From Erwinia sp. ErVv1 (GTDB taxonomy: Bacteria; Pseudomonadota; Gammaproteobacteria; Enterobacterales; Enterobacteriaceae): DNA of 64,000 nt. Below are positions 36,499 to 46,052 of the stretch, piece by piece. How positions within the stretch are numbered: position 1 is the first letter of the stretch; every line of letters begins with the position of its first letter. The position numbers and the translations under genes are program-made. The notes beneath the pieces were generated by a model that was not told the DNA's origin, did no database searches, and saw only the letters and a program-made list of their open reading frames with translations. The stretch covers positions 52,990-116,989 of the forward strand of contig NZ_CDPK01000001.1 of NCBI RefSeq assembly GCF_900068895.1, read 5' to 3'.

Positions 36499-37527
36499 AT
36501 GAACCCAACGCCTCCCGCACACTGTACGTTTGAGCCAGATGACTGGCTGCGCCTTGCCCGCCACTGGCATCCCGTCGCGCGCACCTGCGACGTCAGCGCC
36601 GCCCCGACCAAAGCGGTGCTGCTGGATGAGCAGCTGGTGCTTTACCGCGTGAAAGGCCAGGTTGTGGCGGCCAGGGACGTCTGTCCGCACCGTGGCGTGC
36701 CCCTGACGCTGGGTTTCAGTGACGAGGAGGGAATTATCTGCCCTTATCACGGGCTGCGCTTTGGTGAAAATGGCCGCTGTAATCGCATCCCGTCCAGCCC
36801 CGATCAGCCGATACCGGCCAAACTCAACCTCACCCCCTACGCGGTGGAAGAGCGTTACGGGCTGATCTGGGTCTGCCTGGCGCCCGAAGAGGGCAGCCCG
36901 GCCCCACTACCGGAGATGCCCCACTGGCTCGACGACGGTTTTCAGCAGATCACCTGCCCACCGTTCGACGTAGAGGGTTTTGCCGGGCGGCAGGTGGAGG
37001 GGTTTCTCGACGTGGCGCACTTTGCATGGATCCATACCGACACCTTTGCCGACCCCAACAATCAGGTGGTGCCAGCCTATAACCCGGTTGAAACGGCGCA
37101 CGGTTTTACGGTCGATTACTGGAGCACGGTGGGTAACTATCCGGCCAGCTCCGACTTTCGCGCCCCGGAGGGGTTTAGCTGGCTGCGGCACTTTGAGATG
37201 CACCTGCCCTTCACCGCCACGCTGACCATCCATTTCCCTGGCGAAGCGCGGCTGGTGATTATGAACGCCGCCTCGCCGGTTTCGGCACGTAAAACGCGCA
37301 TGTTTGCGCCGATCGCCCGCAATTTCGATCTGCATATTCCCGTTGAGGAGGTTCACGCCTTTAATCATCGCGTCTTTGAAGAGGACCGGCTGATGGTGGA
37401 AACGCAGCGCCCCGAGCGCCTGCCGCTCGACCTGACGCTTGAGGCCCATATTCCTGCCGATCGCAGCTCCATTGCCTACCGTCGTGGGCTGAAAAAGATG
37501 GGGTTTGGTGAATTCTTTCTGGTCTGA
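36499..37527 (+). CDS. Rieske non-haem iron oxygenase, alpha subunit (VanA-like)
   Basis: The 342-residue protein binds a Rieske [2Fe-2S] cluster through CPHRG (Cys62, His64) and CPYHG (Cys81, His84). Its C-terminal catalytic domain has the mononuclear iron motif DVAHFAWIH (Asp171, His174, His179). Size and layout fit O-demethylases and ring-hydroxylating oxygenases of the vanillate demethylase/phthalate dioxygenase group. Electrons would come from the reductase encoded 12 bases downstream. An aromatic substrate, perhaps plant-derived, is likely, but which one is unknown. The regulator is probably the divergent LysR gene. Confidence 0.88.
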   Translation: MNPTPPAHCTFEPDDWLRLARHWHPVARTCDVSAAPTKAVLLDEQLVLYRVKGQVVAARDVCPHRGVPLTLGFSDEEGIICPYHGLRFGENGRCNRIPSSPDQPIPAKLNLTPYAVEERYGLIWVCLAPEEGSPAPLPEMPHWLDDGFQQITCPPFDVEGFAGRQVEGFLDVAHFAWIHTDTFADPNNQVVPAYNPVETAHGFTVDYWSTVGNYPASSDFRAPEGFSWLRHFEMHLPFTATLTIHFPGEARLVIMNAASPVSARKTRMFAPIARNFDLHIPVEEVHAFNHRVFEEDRLMVETQRPERLPLDLTLEAHIPADRSSIAYRRGLKKMGFGEFFLV

Positions 37528-37539
37528 GGGGAAGCAATA

Positions 37540-38505
37540 ATGAACAGGCTACGGGTTGTCGTCGATGCACTCATCCGTCAGGGACGCAATAACCTGGCGG
37601 TCCACCTCGTCGCAGAAGACGGTCAGCCGCTGCCGGAGTGGCAGCCAGGCGCACATATCGATCTGCACCTGGATAACGGCATTACCCGTCAGTATTCGCT
37701 GACCGGCCCAGGGTGCGGCGAGCGAGGCTATGTGATCTGCGTGGCCCGCGAAAGCCACTCCCGTGGGGGATCCCGCTATATTCACGACAGTCTGCGGCCC
37801 GGACAGGTGGTCACCGTCTCCCCGCCGAGAAACGTCTTCCCCCTGGCAGCGGGCGGTGAGGCTATCCTTGTCGCGGCGGGAATAGGTATCACGCCGCTTT
37901 TCGCCATGGTCGAAGCGCTTGAGGCTTCTGCCACGCCATTTGTGCTGCATTACTACGTGCGTGAGAAGCACAACGCGGCCTTCGTGCGCGAGCTAAGCCG
38001 CACGTTCCGCCATGGCCGCTGCCATATCTGGTACAGCAGCGAGGGGCATAGCCCACGCGGGCATCTGCCGCCGGAGCTGTTATCGGCTGACGGGGATCGG
38101 CATCTCTACCTCTGCGGGCCGGAAGGGTTTATGGATCATATGCGCCGTATTGCGGCTGAACAGGGCTGGCCGGAGTCGCGTATGCATTCGGAGGCCTTTC
38201 TTCCCCCCTCTCTGCCCGCCGCGGAACGCCCTGACGATGCCTTTACCGTCACGCTCGCCAGCACCGGCCAGTGCTGGCCGGTTTCCGCCGACAAGAGCAT
38301 CGCCTGCGTGCTACAGGAAAATGGCGTTAACGTGCCGCTCTCCTGCGAAATGGGGATGTGCGGCGCCTGTCTGACCGGCGTCATTGCCGGCGCTGTCGAT
38401 CACCGTGATACGGTGCAGTCGACAGAGGAAAAGGCCGCGCCGGTTCAGCAAATTGCCCTCTGCTGCTCGCGCAGCCATTCGCCGAACCTTATTCTGGACC
38501 TGTAG
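37540..38505 (+). CDS. Oxygenase reductase component (VanB/PDR type, flavin plus [2Fe-2S])
   Basis: The 321-residue protein passes electrons from NAD(P)H to the Rieske oxygenase. It has an N-terminal flavin-binding barrel (RQYSLTGPG) and an NAD-binding domain (ILVAAGIGITPLFAMVEAL). A C-terminal plant-type ferredoxin domain carries Cys269, Cys274, Cys277 (CEMGMCGAC) and a fourth Cys at about 308. This phthalate-dioxygenase-reductase order matches VanB. It is 12 bases after the oxygenase gene, so the two form an operon. Confidence 0.89.
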   Translation: MNRLRVVVDALIRQGRNNLAVHLVAEDGQPLPEWQPGAHIDLHLDNGITRQYSLTGPGCGERGYVICVARESHSRGGSRYIHDSLRPGQVVTVSPPRNVFPLAAGGEAILVAAGIGITPLFAMVEALEASATPFVLHYYVREKHNAAFVRELSRTFRHGRCHIWYSSEGHSPRGHLPPELLSADGDRHLYLCGPEGFMDHMRRIAAEQGWPESRMHSEAFLPPSLPAAERPDDAFTVTLASTGQCWPVSADKSIACVLQENGVNVPLSCEMGMCGACLTGVIAGAVDHRDTVQSTEEKAAPVQQIALCCSRSHSPNLILDL

Positions 38506-38517
38506 AATCATGGGGTA

Positions 38518-38832
38518 TCACAGGCCGTTGAGGAAATCCTTTATTGACTCGCGGAGTTCAAGAATGCGCGGTTCGCAGCGGCGAAAGTAGGTCCATTTGC
38601 CTACTTTTATCGCCTCCAGCAGCCCGGCCTCCTGCAATACCTTGAGGCAAAGCGAGGTGGCGGGCTGAGAAAGTCCCGCCTTGTCCTGGATAAGACTGGC
38701 ACACACACCGTACCGATCGTAGTCGTAAAGCTGGCTGTAACCGGCAAAGGCTTCCGCCGGGTTTTGCAGCCATTTCAGTACTGCCATACGCGTTGGGTTA
38801 GCCAACAGTTTCATGGCATTTTCAGGTGACAT
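38518..38832 (-). CDS. ArsR-family helix-turn-helix regulator
   Basis: The 104-residue protein is a winged-helix ArsR/SmtB-type regulator: MKLLANPTRMAVLKWLQNP, then the recognition region LSQPATSLCLKVLQEAGLLEAIKVGKWTYFRR. No ArsR-type CxC metal site is seen; the single Cys residues (in GVCAS, SLCL and RRCEP) leave a thiol sensor possible. It lies 14 bases downstream of the flavin reductase gene on the same strand, so it is probably autoregulated with it. The A+T-rich inverted repeat at 40009-40028 is a candidate operator. Confidence 0.86.
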   Translation of the reverse strand: MSPENAMKLLANPTRMAVLKWLQNPAEAFAGYSQLYDYDRYGVCASLIQDKAGLSQPATSLCLKVLQEAGLLEAIKVGKWTYFRRCEPRILELRESIKDFLNGL

Positions 38833-38846
38833 GCAGCCTCACATCG

Positions 38847-39971
38847 TCAGGAAGGATAAACCGGGTAGTCAGTATATCCTTTACGCGTACCGCCATACAG
38901 GGATGCGGCATCAACCGGGTTCAACGGGTGGGCCTGTTTAAACCGCGCCGGGAGATCCGGGTTGGCGATAAAGGTTCGACCGAAACCAAACAGATCGCCC
39001 CAGCCGTTCTCCAGCACGCGTTCCGCCTTCTGCTGGGTGTAGCGTCCTGAATACATAATCGGCCCCTGAAAAGCGTCGCGTAGCGCAACGCGGAAGCTCT
39101 CCGGCAGCTCCGGGCTGTTGTCCCAGTCGGCTTCGGCAATCGAGAGATAGCCCGTTTCAAGCTGGCTGAGCATCCGGGCGGCGCTGATATAAGTGCTGTG
39201 CGGATCGCTCTCCACCAGGCCCAGATACACCCGCTCTTCATCGGTACTGGTAAACAGCGGCGCAAAGCGTACGCCGACGCGCTGGCTGCCGAACACGTCG
39301 CTGACCGCAATAATTACCTCTTTTAGAAAGCGCAGGCGGTTTTCCAGTGAGCCGCCGTATTCATCCGTACGGAAATTACTGTGTTCGGAGATGAACTGAT
39401 TAATCAGGTAACCATTTGCCGAGTGCAGCTCCACGCCGTCAAAGCCCGCTTCCTTCGCGTTTTCAGCGGCCTTGCGGTAGAGCTGGACGATCTCTTTTAT
39501 CTCGGCGGTGGACAGCTCGCGCGGCGTGGAAGGTGCGGTCAGCATCCCTTCGCCCGGCCCGGTTTCGATAAAGACGCGCACGCCGGTCGCAGCAACGGCA
39601 GAGGGTGCTACCGGGGACTGCTGATCGGGCTGTAGCTGATTATGGGAGACCCGGCCTACGTGCCAGAGCTGGCAAAAAATCACGCCGCCTTCCTGATGCA
39701 CCGCCTCTGTCACCTTTTTCCAGCCGTTAATTTGCGCTGCGCTGTGAATACCTGGGGTCCAGGCATAGCCCTGCCCGCGCGGCTCGATCTGCGTCCCTTC
39801 GGTGATCATAAACCCGGCGCTGGCCCGCTGGCGATAGTAGTCCACCATCATCGCTCCGGGGATATTGCCCGGCTGCTCGCTGCGACAGCGGGTTAACGGT
39901 GGCAGTGCTATGCGGTTGCGTAAGGTGAATCCACCAAGCTGTAGGGGGCTGAAGAGTGTGGTCTGGGTCAT
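38847..39971 (-). CDS. nemA: NemA-like Old Yellow Enzyme family flavin reductase
   Basis: The 374-residue FMN enzyme reduces N-ethylmaleimide-like electrophiles and activated alkenes with NADPH. Family features are LFSPLQLGGFTLRNRIALPPLTRCR, the FICQLWHVGR region, the active-site His-x-x-Asn in GVELHSANGYLINQFISE and FGRTFIANPDLP. The ATG at 39971 gives the family length although its ribosome-binding site is weak. E. coli nemA is controlled by TetR-type NemR; here an ArsR regulator follows it instead. The name is by resemblance; another OYE paralogue is possible. Confidence 0.85.
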   Translation of the reverse strand: MTQTTLFSPLQLGGFTLRNRIALPPLTRCRSEQPGNIPGAMMVDYYRQRASAGFMITEGTQIEPRGQGYAWTPGIHSAAQINGWKKVTEAVHQEGGVIFCQLWHVGRVSHNQLQPDQQSPVAPSAVAATGVRVFIETGPGEGMLTAPSTPRELSTAEIKEIVQLYRKAAENAKEAGFDGVELHSANGYLINQFISEHSNFRTDEYGGSLENRLRFLKEVIIAVSDVFGSQRVGVRFAPLFTSTDEERVYLGLVESDPHSTYISAARMLSQLETGYLSIAEADWDNSPELPESFRVALRDAFQGPIMYSGRYTQQKAERVLENGWGDLFGFGRTFIANPDLPARFKQAHPLNPVDAASLYGGTRKGYTDYPVYPS

Positions 39972-40008
39972 AACGTTAAGCGTTCCATTGGGGAAGAATG
40001 CGGCCATT

Positions 40009-40028
40009 ATATTTATAAATTTAAATAT
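40009..40028. promoter_or_regulatory. A+T-rich inverted repeat upstream of nemA-arsR
   Basis: ATATTTA (40009-40015), TAAATT, TAAATAT (40022-40028) is a perfect seven-base inverted repeat in the nemA promoter region, of the kind bound by ArsR-family regulators. Confidence 0.55.
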
Positions 40029-40199
40029 GTAAATGCATTAAATATCCTGGATGCCCTAAATGCCCTGGACAGCTAAAAGATCGGAATCCGTTAAAAAGCG
40101 TTAAGTATCCCGTCCTTCGGCCGATAACCCTTCCGTCATACAGCCGGAGGGGGAAATTATCTCCTCCCTGCCTGATAACTCACTGACTCTGTAGTATTT

Positions 40200-40223
40200 C
40201 GGGGCGTGCATGCCCCGTTTTTT
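40200..40223 (+). terminator. Terminator-like hairpin in the traT leader
   Basis: CGGGGC / GCCCCG with loop GTGCAT followed by six T, ending 15 bases before the traT ATG and directly upstream of its AAGGA ribosome-binding site. No gene ends just before it on this strand, so it may be an attenuator of traT rather than a terminator of an upstream gene. Confidence 0.7.
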
Positions 40224-40238
40224 ACAAGGATTTTTTAG

Positions 40239-40970
40239 ATGAAAAACCAAAAAAAACTGGTGGTGGCTCTGGTCGCTTCCTGTCTCGTGCTCTCCGGCTG
40301 TAGCGCCATGGGTACCGCCATCAAAAAGCGTAACCTTGAGGTAAAGACGCAGATGAGCCAAACCGTCTGGCTTGAGCCCTCTTCGGATAAAACCGTTTAC
40401 ATTCAGGTGCGTAACACCTCTGACAAGGATATGAGCGACCTGCAAACGCTGCTGGCGCAGGATCTGCGTAACAAAGGCTACACCGTGACTTCCTCACCCG
40501 ATGCGGCTTACTACTGGATTCAGGCAAACGTCCTGAAGGCCGATAAAATGGACCTGCGTGAAGCACAGGGCCTGCTGGGTAAAGGCTATGAGGGCGCGGC
40601 GACCGGCGCGGCACTCGGCGCGGGAATTACCGCTTATAACAGTAACTCCAGCGGCGCGGCGCTGGGTGTGGGTCTGGCGGTGGGTCTGGTTGGCCTTGCT
40701 GCGGACGCGCTGGTTGAAGACGTCAACTACACCATGGTCACCGATTTGCAGATTAGCGAACGCAGCAAGGCCGCGGTCACGACGGATAACCTCGGGGTGC
40801 TGCGTCAGGGCAATGCGGGCGTGAAGATCCAGACCAGCAGCGAAGAAGGTAACCGGATGAAGTATCAGACCCGCGTGGTCTCTAATGCCAACAAGGTTAA
40901 CCTGAAGTTTGAGGAAGCAAAGCCGGTGCTGGAAGCGCAGTTGGCTAAATCTGTTGCCGGAATTATGTAA
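40239..40970 (+). CDS. traT: TraT, outer-membrane lipoprotein for complement resistance / surface exclusion (chromosomal copy)
   Basis: The 243-residue lipoprotein matches F-plasmid TraT along its length: lipobox VLSGC (Cys21), [40 protein letters not shown] and a Gly/Ala-rich central segment. The C terminus [25 protein letters not shown] is highly conserved. TraT on plasmids blocks mating-pair formation and confers serum resistance. Here it stands alone between nemA and yhiN with no transfer genes. No frameshift is seen, so it is probably functional. Confidence 0.93.
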   Translation: MKNQKKLVVALVASCLVLSGCSAMGTAIKKRNLEVKTQMSQTVWLEPSSDKTVYIQVRNTSDKDMSDLQTLLAQDLRNKGYTVTSSPDAAYYWIQANVLKADKMDLREAQGLLGKGYEGAATGAALGAGITAYNSNSSGAALGVGLAVGLVGLAADALVEDVNYTMVTDLQISERSKAAVTTDNLGVLRQGNAGVKIQTSSEEGNRMKYQTRVVSNANKVNLKFEEAKPVLEAQLAKSVAGIM

Positions 40971-41009
40971 CGGATCCGGGCGGGGGAAGCCTCGCCCATT
41001 ACGGTTTCA

Positions 41010-42194
41010 TCATAACGCCTGCGCGCACGCCCAGGCCGACGCCCACGCCCACTGGAAGTTATAGCCTCCCAGCCAGCCCGTCACGTCCACCACTTCACCA
41101 ATAAAGTACAGGCCCGACACCGTCTTTGCCTCCATCGTCTTTGACGAAAGCTGGCGGGTATCGACGCCGCCCAGAGTGACCTCGGCGGTGCGGTAGCCTT
41201 CAGTGCCGTTAGGCTGGATACGCCATTGATGCAGAGAAGCTACCAAATCGGCCTGCTGACGGCTGTTAAGCTGTTTCAGCGTGCATTCCGGTACGCTACC
41301 CAGCAGTTGCAGGCATTCGACCAGGCGACGCGGCAGCACTTTTGCCAGGCTGTTTTTCAGGCTCAGGTTAGGGTGCGCCTCACGTTCCTGGCTGATAAAA
41401 TCATCAAGTGAGCGCTCGGGCGAGAGGTCGATCGTCACAAACTCCCCCGGCTGCCAGTAGCTGGAAAGCTGGAGCACGGCGGGGCCGGACAGGCCGCGAT
41501 GGGTGAACAGCAGCGCTTCTTTGAACAGGGTGCCGTCTTCGGCGGTTATTGCGGACGGCACCGCCACGCCGGAGAGCGTTTGCAACTGCTCGAGCAGGGG
41601 TTTGTGCAGCGTGAAGGGCACCAGTCCGGCCCGGGTAGGGAAGACGCTCAGACCAAACTGCTCGGCGACTTTATAGCCAAACGGTGACGCCCCCAGCCCC
41701 GGCATCGACAGGCCGCCGGAGGCAATCACCAGTTTTTCCGCCCGCACCGGGCTGCCGTTTACCTGCAGGGTATACCCCTCTTCATCACGCGTGACGCTCT
41801 CCACGTCGCTGCGCAGCCGCAGGGTGACGCTACCCGCGTCGCACTCTTTCAGCAGCAGATCGACAATCTGCTGTGCAGAATCGTCGCAAAATAGCTGGCC
41901 CAGGGTTTTCTCATGCCAGGCAATGCCGTAGCGGTTGACCAGGTCAATGAAGTCCCACTGGGTATAACGCGCGAGCGCCGATTTAGAGAAATGAGGGTTA
42001 TGAGAGAGATAGGCCGACGCATCGGTATAGAGATTGGTGAAATTGCAGCGACCGCCGCCGGACATCAGGATTTTACGGCCCGCCTTTTTGCCGTTATCCA
42101 GCAGCAGCACCCGCCTGCCGCGCTGTCCGGCCTGCGCGGCACAGAACAATCCGGCTGCACCCGCGCCGATGATAATAACGTCAAATTTTTCCAC
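41010..42194 (-). CDS. yhiN: YhiN, NAD(P)/FAD-dependent oxidoreductase of the BaiN/RdsA family
   Basis: The 394-residue flavoprotein has an N-terminal dinucleotide fold (DVIIIGAGAAGLFCAAQAG), GRKILMSGGGRCNFTN (about 41-56), LVIASGGLSMPGLG and a C-terminal FAD-contacting GLYFIGEVVDVTGWLGGYNFQWAWASAW. The E. coli homologue has no firmly assigned substrate. It is divergent from pitA as in E. coli, marking the return of the conserved backbone. Confidence 0.93.
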   Translation of the reverse strand: MEKFDVIIIGAGAAGLFCAAQAGQRGRRVLLLDNGKKAGRKILMSGGGRCNFTNLYTDASAYLSHNPHFSKSALARYTQWDFIDLVNRYGIAWHEKTLGQLFCDDSAQQIVDLLLKECDAGSVTLRLRSDVESVTRDEEGYTLQVNGSPVRAEKLVIASGGLSMPGLGASPFGYKVAEQFGLSVFPTRAGLVPFTLHKPLLEQLQTLSGVAVPSAITAEDGTLFKEALLFTHRGLSGPAVLQLSSYWQPGEFVTIDLSPERSLDDFISQEREAHPNLSLKNSLAKVLPRRLVECLQLLGSVPECTLKQLNSRQQADLVASLHQWRIQPNGTEGYRTAEVTLGGVDTRQLSSKTMEAKTVSGLYFIGEVVDVTGWLGGYNFQWAWASAWACAQAL

Positions 42195-42432
42195 AATTTC
42201 GCCCTGCCCCTACAAAAACGCTGATTGTAGAGAGTTGCCCGAACCGATACCAGCGTAACAGGACACCGTACGGAAACATTTTGTAACTGAGTGAAATTTC
42301 AACACATTTGCCCCCTTATTCCGCCTTTCTGACGCGATGACCTCAAAAAAAGTCTATATTTCTCTTTCCCCTGGCGCGGTTTCTCGCTGATAATGCGCCG
42401 CGTTCATGTCCTCCAAAAATGGCGTAACGCTT

Positions 42433-43935
42433 ATGCTACATCTGTTTGCTGGTCTTGATTACCAAACCGGCCTGTTACTGGTGCTTGCCCTGCTCTTTGT
42501 TCTGTTTTACGAGGCTATTAACGGCTTCCACGACACGGCAAACGCGGTGGCAACTGTGATTTACACCCGCGCTATGCGATCGCAACTGGCGGTGGCAATG
42601 GCCGGGATATTTAACTTCTTTGGCGTACTGCTGGGCGGGCTAAGCGTTGCTTATGCTATCGTTCATTTACTCCCGACCGACCTGCTGTTGAACGTTGGAT
42701 CGGCGCACGGGCTGGCGATGGTGTTTTCCATGCTGCTGGCGGCGATTATCTGGAATCTGGGCACCTGGTATTTCGGGCTTCCGGCCTCCAGCTCCCACAC
42801 CCTGATCGGGGCCATTATCGGTATTGGTCTGACCAACGCCATGATGACCGGCACGTCGGTTGTCGACGCGCTGAATATCCCGAAAATGATCAACATCTTC
42901 CTGTCCCTGGTTATCTCCCCCATCGTTGGCCTCGTGCTGGCGGGCGGCCTGGTGTTTATCCTGCGTCGCTACTGGAGCGGAAGCAAAAAGCGTCGTCGTA
43001 TTCATATGACGCCCGCGGAACGTGAAAAGCTCGACGGCAAGAAAAAGCCGCCGTTCTGGACCCGTATCGCGCTGATTGTGTCAGCCATCGGCGTGAGCTA
43101 CTCGCACGGCGCTAATGACGGTCAGAAAGGCATTGGCCTGATTATGCTGGTGTTGATCGGCGTGGCACCCGCAGGCTTTGTGGTCAACATGAATGCCTCC
43201 GGCTACGACATCACCCGCACCCGCGACGCGGTAAACCATCTGGAACAGTATTATCAGCAGCATGCTGATTCACTGAGCCATATTGTGCAACTGACGCCGC
43301 CTGCCGTACCGACGCCGGAAGAAAACGCGGGAGGGCCAAAGGAGTTCCACTGTGATGCCGCCCGTGCGATGCCGGCGATTAAACACGCGCAGGGCCTGCT
43401 CAACAATCTGCAAAGCTACGATACGCTGAACGTCGACCAGCGCGCGCAGCTGCGTCGCCTGCTGATGTGTATCTCTGATACCGCCGATAAAGCCGCAGGC
43501 CTGTCAGAAACGCAGCCGGACGATCGGCGCTTCCTGAATAAGCTGAAGGGTGACCTGCTCAATACCGTTGAGTATGCGCCGGTGTGGATTATCTTTGCCG
43601 TCGCGCTGGCTCTGTCGCTGGGTACCATGGTGGGCTGGCGACGCGTTGCGACCACCATCGGTGAGAAGATCGGTAAGAAAGGCATGACCTACGCGCAGGG
43701 GATGTCCGCGCAGATGACGGCAGCCGTCTCTATCGGCGTGGCGAGCTATACCGGCATGCCGGTATCAACCACCCACGTGCTCTCCTCCTCCGTTGCCGGT
43801 ACCATGCTGGTTGACGGCGGCGGCGTACAGGGGCGTACGATTAAAAATATCCTGCTGGCGTGGGTCTTTACCCTGCCCGTCTCGATATTGTTGTCAGGTG
43901 GCCTGTACTGGATAGCGCTTAAGCTCCTGCCGTAA
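42433..43935 (+). CDS. pitA: PitA, low-affinity metal-phosphate:H+ symporter
   Basis: PitA imports phosphate as a neutral metal-phosphate complex, also bringing in zinc and magnesium. The 500-residue protein begins [20 protein letters not shown] and shows duplicated PHO4 signatures, [17 protein letters not shown] and [18 protein letters not shown], plus [16 protein letters not shown] and [17 protein letters not shown] large central cytoplasmic domain is typical. The ATG at 42433 matches E. coli PitA; the in-frame start at 42406 is unlikely. A strong terminator follows. Confidence 0.95.
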   Translation: MLHLFAGLDYQTGLLLVLALLFVLFYEAINGFHDTANAVATVIYTRAMRSQLAVAMAGIFNFFGVLLGGLSVAYAIVHLLPTDLLLNVGSAHGLAMVFSMLLAAIIWNLGTWYFGLPASSSHTLIGAIIGIGLTNAMMTGTSVVDALNIPKMINIFLSLVISPIVGLVLAGGLVFILRRYWSGSKKRRRIHMTPAEREKLDGKKKPPFWTRIALIVSAIGVSYSHGANDGQKGIGLIMLVLIGVAPAGFVVNMNASGYDITRTRDAVNHLEQYYQQHADSLSHIVQLTPPAVPTPEENAGGPKEFHCDAARAMPAIKHAQGLLNNLQSYDTLNVDQRAQLRRLLMCISDTADKAAGLSETQPDDRRFLNKLKGDLLNTVEYAPVWIIFAVALALSLGTMVGWRRVATTIGEKIGKKGMTYAQGMSAQMTAAVSIGVASYTGMPVSTTHVLSSSVAGTMLVDGGGVQGRTIKNILLAWVFTLPVSILLSGGLYWIALKLLP

Positions 43936-43952
43936 CGAACGCACAGCGAGAC

Positions 43953-43987
43953 AAAAAGGGTGGAAGCCAGGCTTCCACCCTTTTTTT
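43953..43987. terminator. Strong bidirectional terminator between pitA and uspB
   Basis: Fifteen-base perfect stem AAAAAGGGTGGAAGC / GCTTCCACCCTTTTT with loop CAG and T-runs on both strands. Confidence 0.9.
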
Positions 43988-43988
43988 A

Positions 43989-44324
43989 TTAGTGCCAAAT
44001 CAGCAGCCCGACAAGGCTAATCACCACCATCCCACAGAGTGAAGAGGTCAGAATAAAGTGGCTGCGTACGCGCTCGCAGCGCCGGATAAACTCATCGTCA
44101 TGATGGTCACGATAGCGCTGCGACCAGATGTAGCGTACCAGACGAACCTGCTTACTGGGTTGCCCGTGCGAGGTAAAAAACCCCGCGCCATCCACATACT
44201 GATAGAGTAAGGGATCGCATCCGCGAAGGACCACCAGCAGCGCGCGTAACGAAGAGAAGTAGCGTGCCATATTCACAACACAAACTACACACAGAGCCCA
44301 AAAAAGCGCGATGGTGCTGATCAT
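43989..44324 (-). CDS. uspB: UspB, universal stress protein B
   Basis: The 111-residue membrane protein starts [30 protein letters not shown], has two membrane helices and ends LLIWH, matching E. coli UspB, which is RpoS-dependent and supports stationary-phase ethanol resistance. The ATG at 44324 has a GGGAGGGG site; longer in-frame starts are not supported. Divergent from uspA as in E. coli. Confidence 0.94.
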   Translation of the reverse strand: MISTIALFWALCVVCVVNMARYFSSLRALLVVLRGCDPLLYQYVDGAGFFTSHGQPSKQVRLVRYIWSQRYRDHHDDEFIRRCERVRSHFILTSSLCGMVVISLVGLLIWH

Positions 44325-44767
44325 GATCCCCTCCCGACAATTCATCAACGTGAATGTGACGCAGGATAAAGCCGGCCCGGCTCCCACGATGAATCGCCAA
44401 ATACAGAATTGAAAACCACGGAATTTTTTTGTCACAGCAACCTGCCCGCCATTAGCGCATGGCGTACTGTCATTAACAGTGTAGGAGATCTGATTAAAAT
44501 AGTTCCAGCGTTGTTTACGGCTTCGGTTGAAAAAGGGGCGTTTTCACTTTGATCCCGCTCGCAAAGGACGCGCCGTAACACAGATTCTGTTAACAATTCA
44601 GTCTATACTGCATAGCGAAAATAAAATCAGGAGGCAGGATCAAAGCCTGAAGGCCTCTGTGAAATCCCGCATCGTATTAAACCTGAGCAATGGATTTCAC
44701 CGTATGATGCATCAAAGACGAATTTGCTGGCGATTACGCAGCCGCAACGAAAGGAAGGAGTATCGTT
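44325..44767. promoter_or_regulatory. uspB-uspA divergent promoter region
   Basis: About 440 bases without a supported gene, holding the divergent uspB and uspA promoters. I could not assign exact -10/-35 boxes with confidence. Confidence 0.5.
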
Positions 44768-45205
44768 ATGTCTTATAAACACATTCTGATCGCAGTAGAC
44801 CTTTCACCGGAAAGTAAACTGCTGGTAGCAAAAGCGGTTTCAATGGCCCGCCCTTACAACGCCAAAGTTTCCCTGATCCACGTCGACGTTAATTATTCCG
44901 ATCTCTATACCGGGCTGATCGACGTTAACCTCGGCGATATGCAAAAACGCATCTCGGAAGAGACACATTCCGCACTCACCGAACTCTCCACCAGCGCCGG
45001 CTACCCGGTTTCTGAAACGCTGAGCGGCAGTGGTGATTTGGGCCAGGTGCTGGTCGATGCTATCCGGCAGTATGATGTTGACCTGGTTGTTTGTGGTCAC
45101 CATCAGGACTTCTGGAGCAAGCTGATGTCGTCAGCACGTCAGCTGATTAACACCATTCACATCGATATGCTGATTGTTCCACTGCATGATGACAACGAAG
45201 AGTAA
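44768..45205 (+). CDS. uspA: UspA, universal stress protein A
   Basis: The 145-residue cytoplasmic protein [29 protein letters not shown] is a classic UspA-fold protein induced by growth arrest and many stresses. The C-terminal [30 protein letters not shown] is the UspA (non-ATP-binding) type. AAGGAAGGAG precedes the ATG. In E. coli dtpB follows uspA; here rsmJ follows directly. Confidence 0.96.
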   Translation: MSYKHILIAVDLSPESKLLVAKAVSMARPYNAKVSLIHVDVNYSDLYTGLIDVNLGDMQKRISEETHSALTELSTSAGYPVSETLSGSGDLGQVLVDAIRQYDVDLVVCGHHQDFWSKLMSSARQLINTIHIDMLIVPLHDDNEE

Positions 45206-45211
45206 GCCACA

Positions 45212-45232
45212 GCCCGGCCAGAATGACCGGGC
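45212..45232 (+). terminator. Hairpin after uspA
   Basis: GCCCGG / CCGGGC around CCAGAATGA, just after the uspA stop; it lacks a strong U-tract. A second GC-rich hairpin (CCGCACGG/CCGTGCG) lies at about 45263-45286. Confidence 0.5.
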
Positions 45233-45293
45233 GTGAAGGTTTGTGCTTAGCCGCGACTCTGCCGCACGGGAAAGAAGCCGTGCGACAGGGTTG

Positions 45294-46052
45294 TTATACC
45301 TCGCTGGCTAACGGAGGATAGATATCAAAGCGGTGGCTTTTCGTCACTACTGCCGACTGCGTGACCACGCCAGCAAGCGGAGGCGCATAGTCGGGCCGCT
45401 TAACCACCACCCGCTTTTTTGCCAGCCTGCGCGCCGGTTCCAACAGCCCATCCGCATCATCATCCGCCCCGACCAGCGACTGAAACACCCGCATCTCTTT
45501 CTTTACCAGCGCGCTTTTCTGTCGGTGGGGGTACATGGGATCCAGATAAACCACATCCGGCCTGATGCTGATATCCGCCAGCGCCTGTAAACCAGATGCA
45601 TGCAGCAGCGTCAGCCGCTCACGCAGCCAGGGGCCGATTTCAGGGCTGAGATAGCCTCGCTGCAGGCCATCATCCAGCAGGGCTGCCACCACCGGATGCC
45701 GCTCAAGCATCTGTACCCGGCAGCCCAGCGAGGCCAGTACAAACGCATCCCTTCCCAGCCCGGCCGTGGCGTCGATAACCACCGGCAGATAACTGCCCTT
45801 AACGCCAACCGCTTTAGCGACGGCTTCACCACGACCGCCACCGAAACGACGCCGGTGAGCCATCGCGCCCTCAACGAAATCCACAAAGATCCCGCCCAGC
45901 TTTGGCTCATCACGCTTGCGCAGCTCCAGGTGGCTGGCGGTCATCACCAGCGCCATCGGCGCCCGCTCATCGTGCTGCAGCTGCCAGCGTTCGGCTAAAA
46001 CAGATAAGGCGCCGTCTCCGGCGCCCGCTTCATCAATTAAACAGATGTTCAC
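45294..46052 (-). CDS. rsmJ: RsmJ, 16S rRNA m2G1516 methyltransferase
   Basis: The 252-residue SAM enzyme methylates G1516 of 16S rRNA. It shows [37 protein letters not shown] (SAM site) and the catalytic YLDPMYP. It starts directly after the prlC stop (positions 46052 and 46053 adjoin), so prlC-rsmJ is an operon, as in E. coli. Confidence 0.95.
   Translation of the reverse strand: MNICLIDEAGAGDGALSVLAERWQLQHDERAPMALVMTASHLELRKRDEPKLGGIFVDFVEGAMAHRRRFGGGRGEAVAKAVGVKGSYLPVVIDATAGLGRDAFVLASLGCRVQMLERHPVVAALLDDGLQRGYLSPEIGPWLRERLTLLHASGLQALADISIRPDVVYLDPMYPHRQKSALVKKEMRVFQSLVGADDDADGLLEPARRLAKKRVVVKRPDYAPPLAGVVTQSAVVTKSHRFDIYPPLASEV

Noticed and set aside
44527-44778. Rightward 83-codon frame in the uspB-uspA gap
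   Set aside because: It runs into uspA in another frame, lacks a ribosome-binding site and has no family resemblance.
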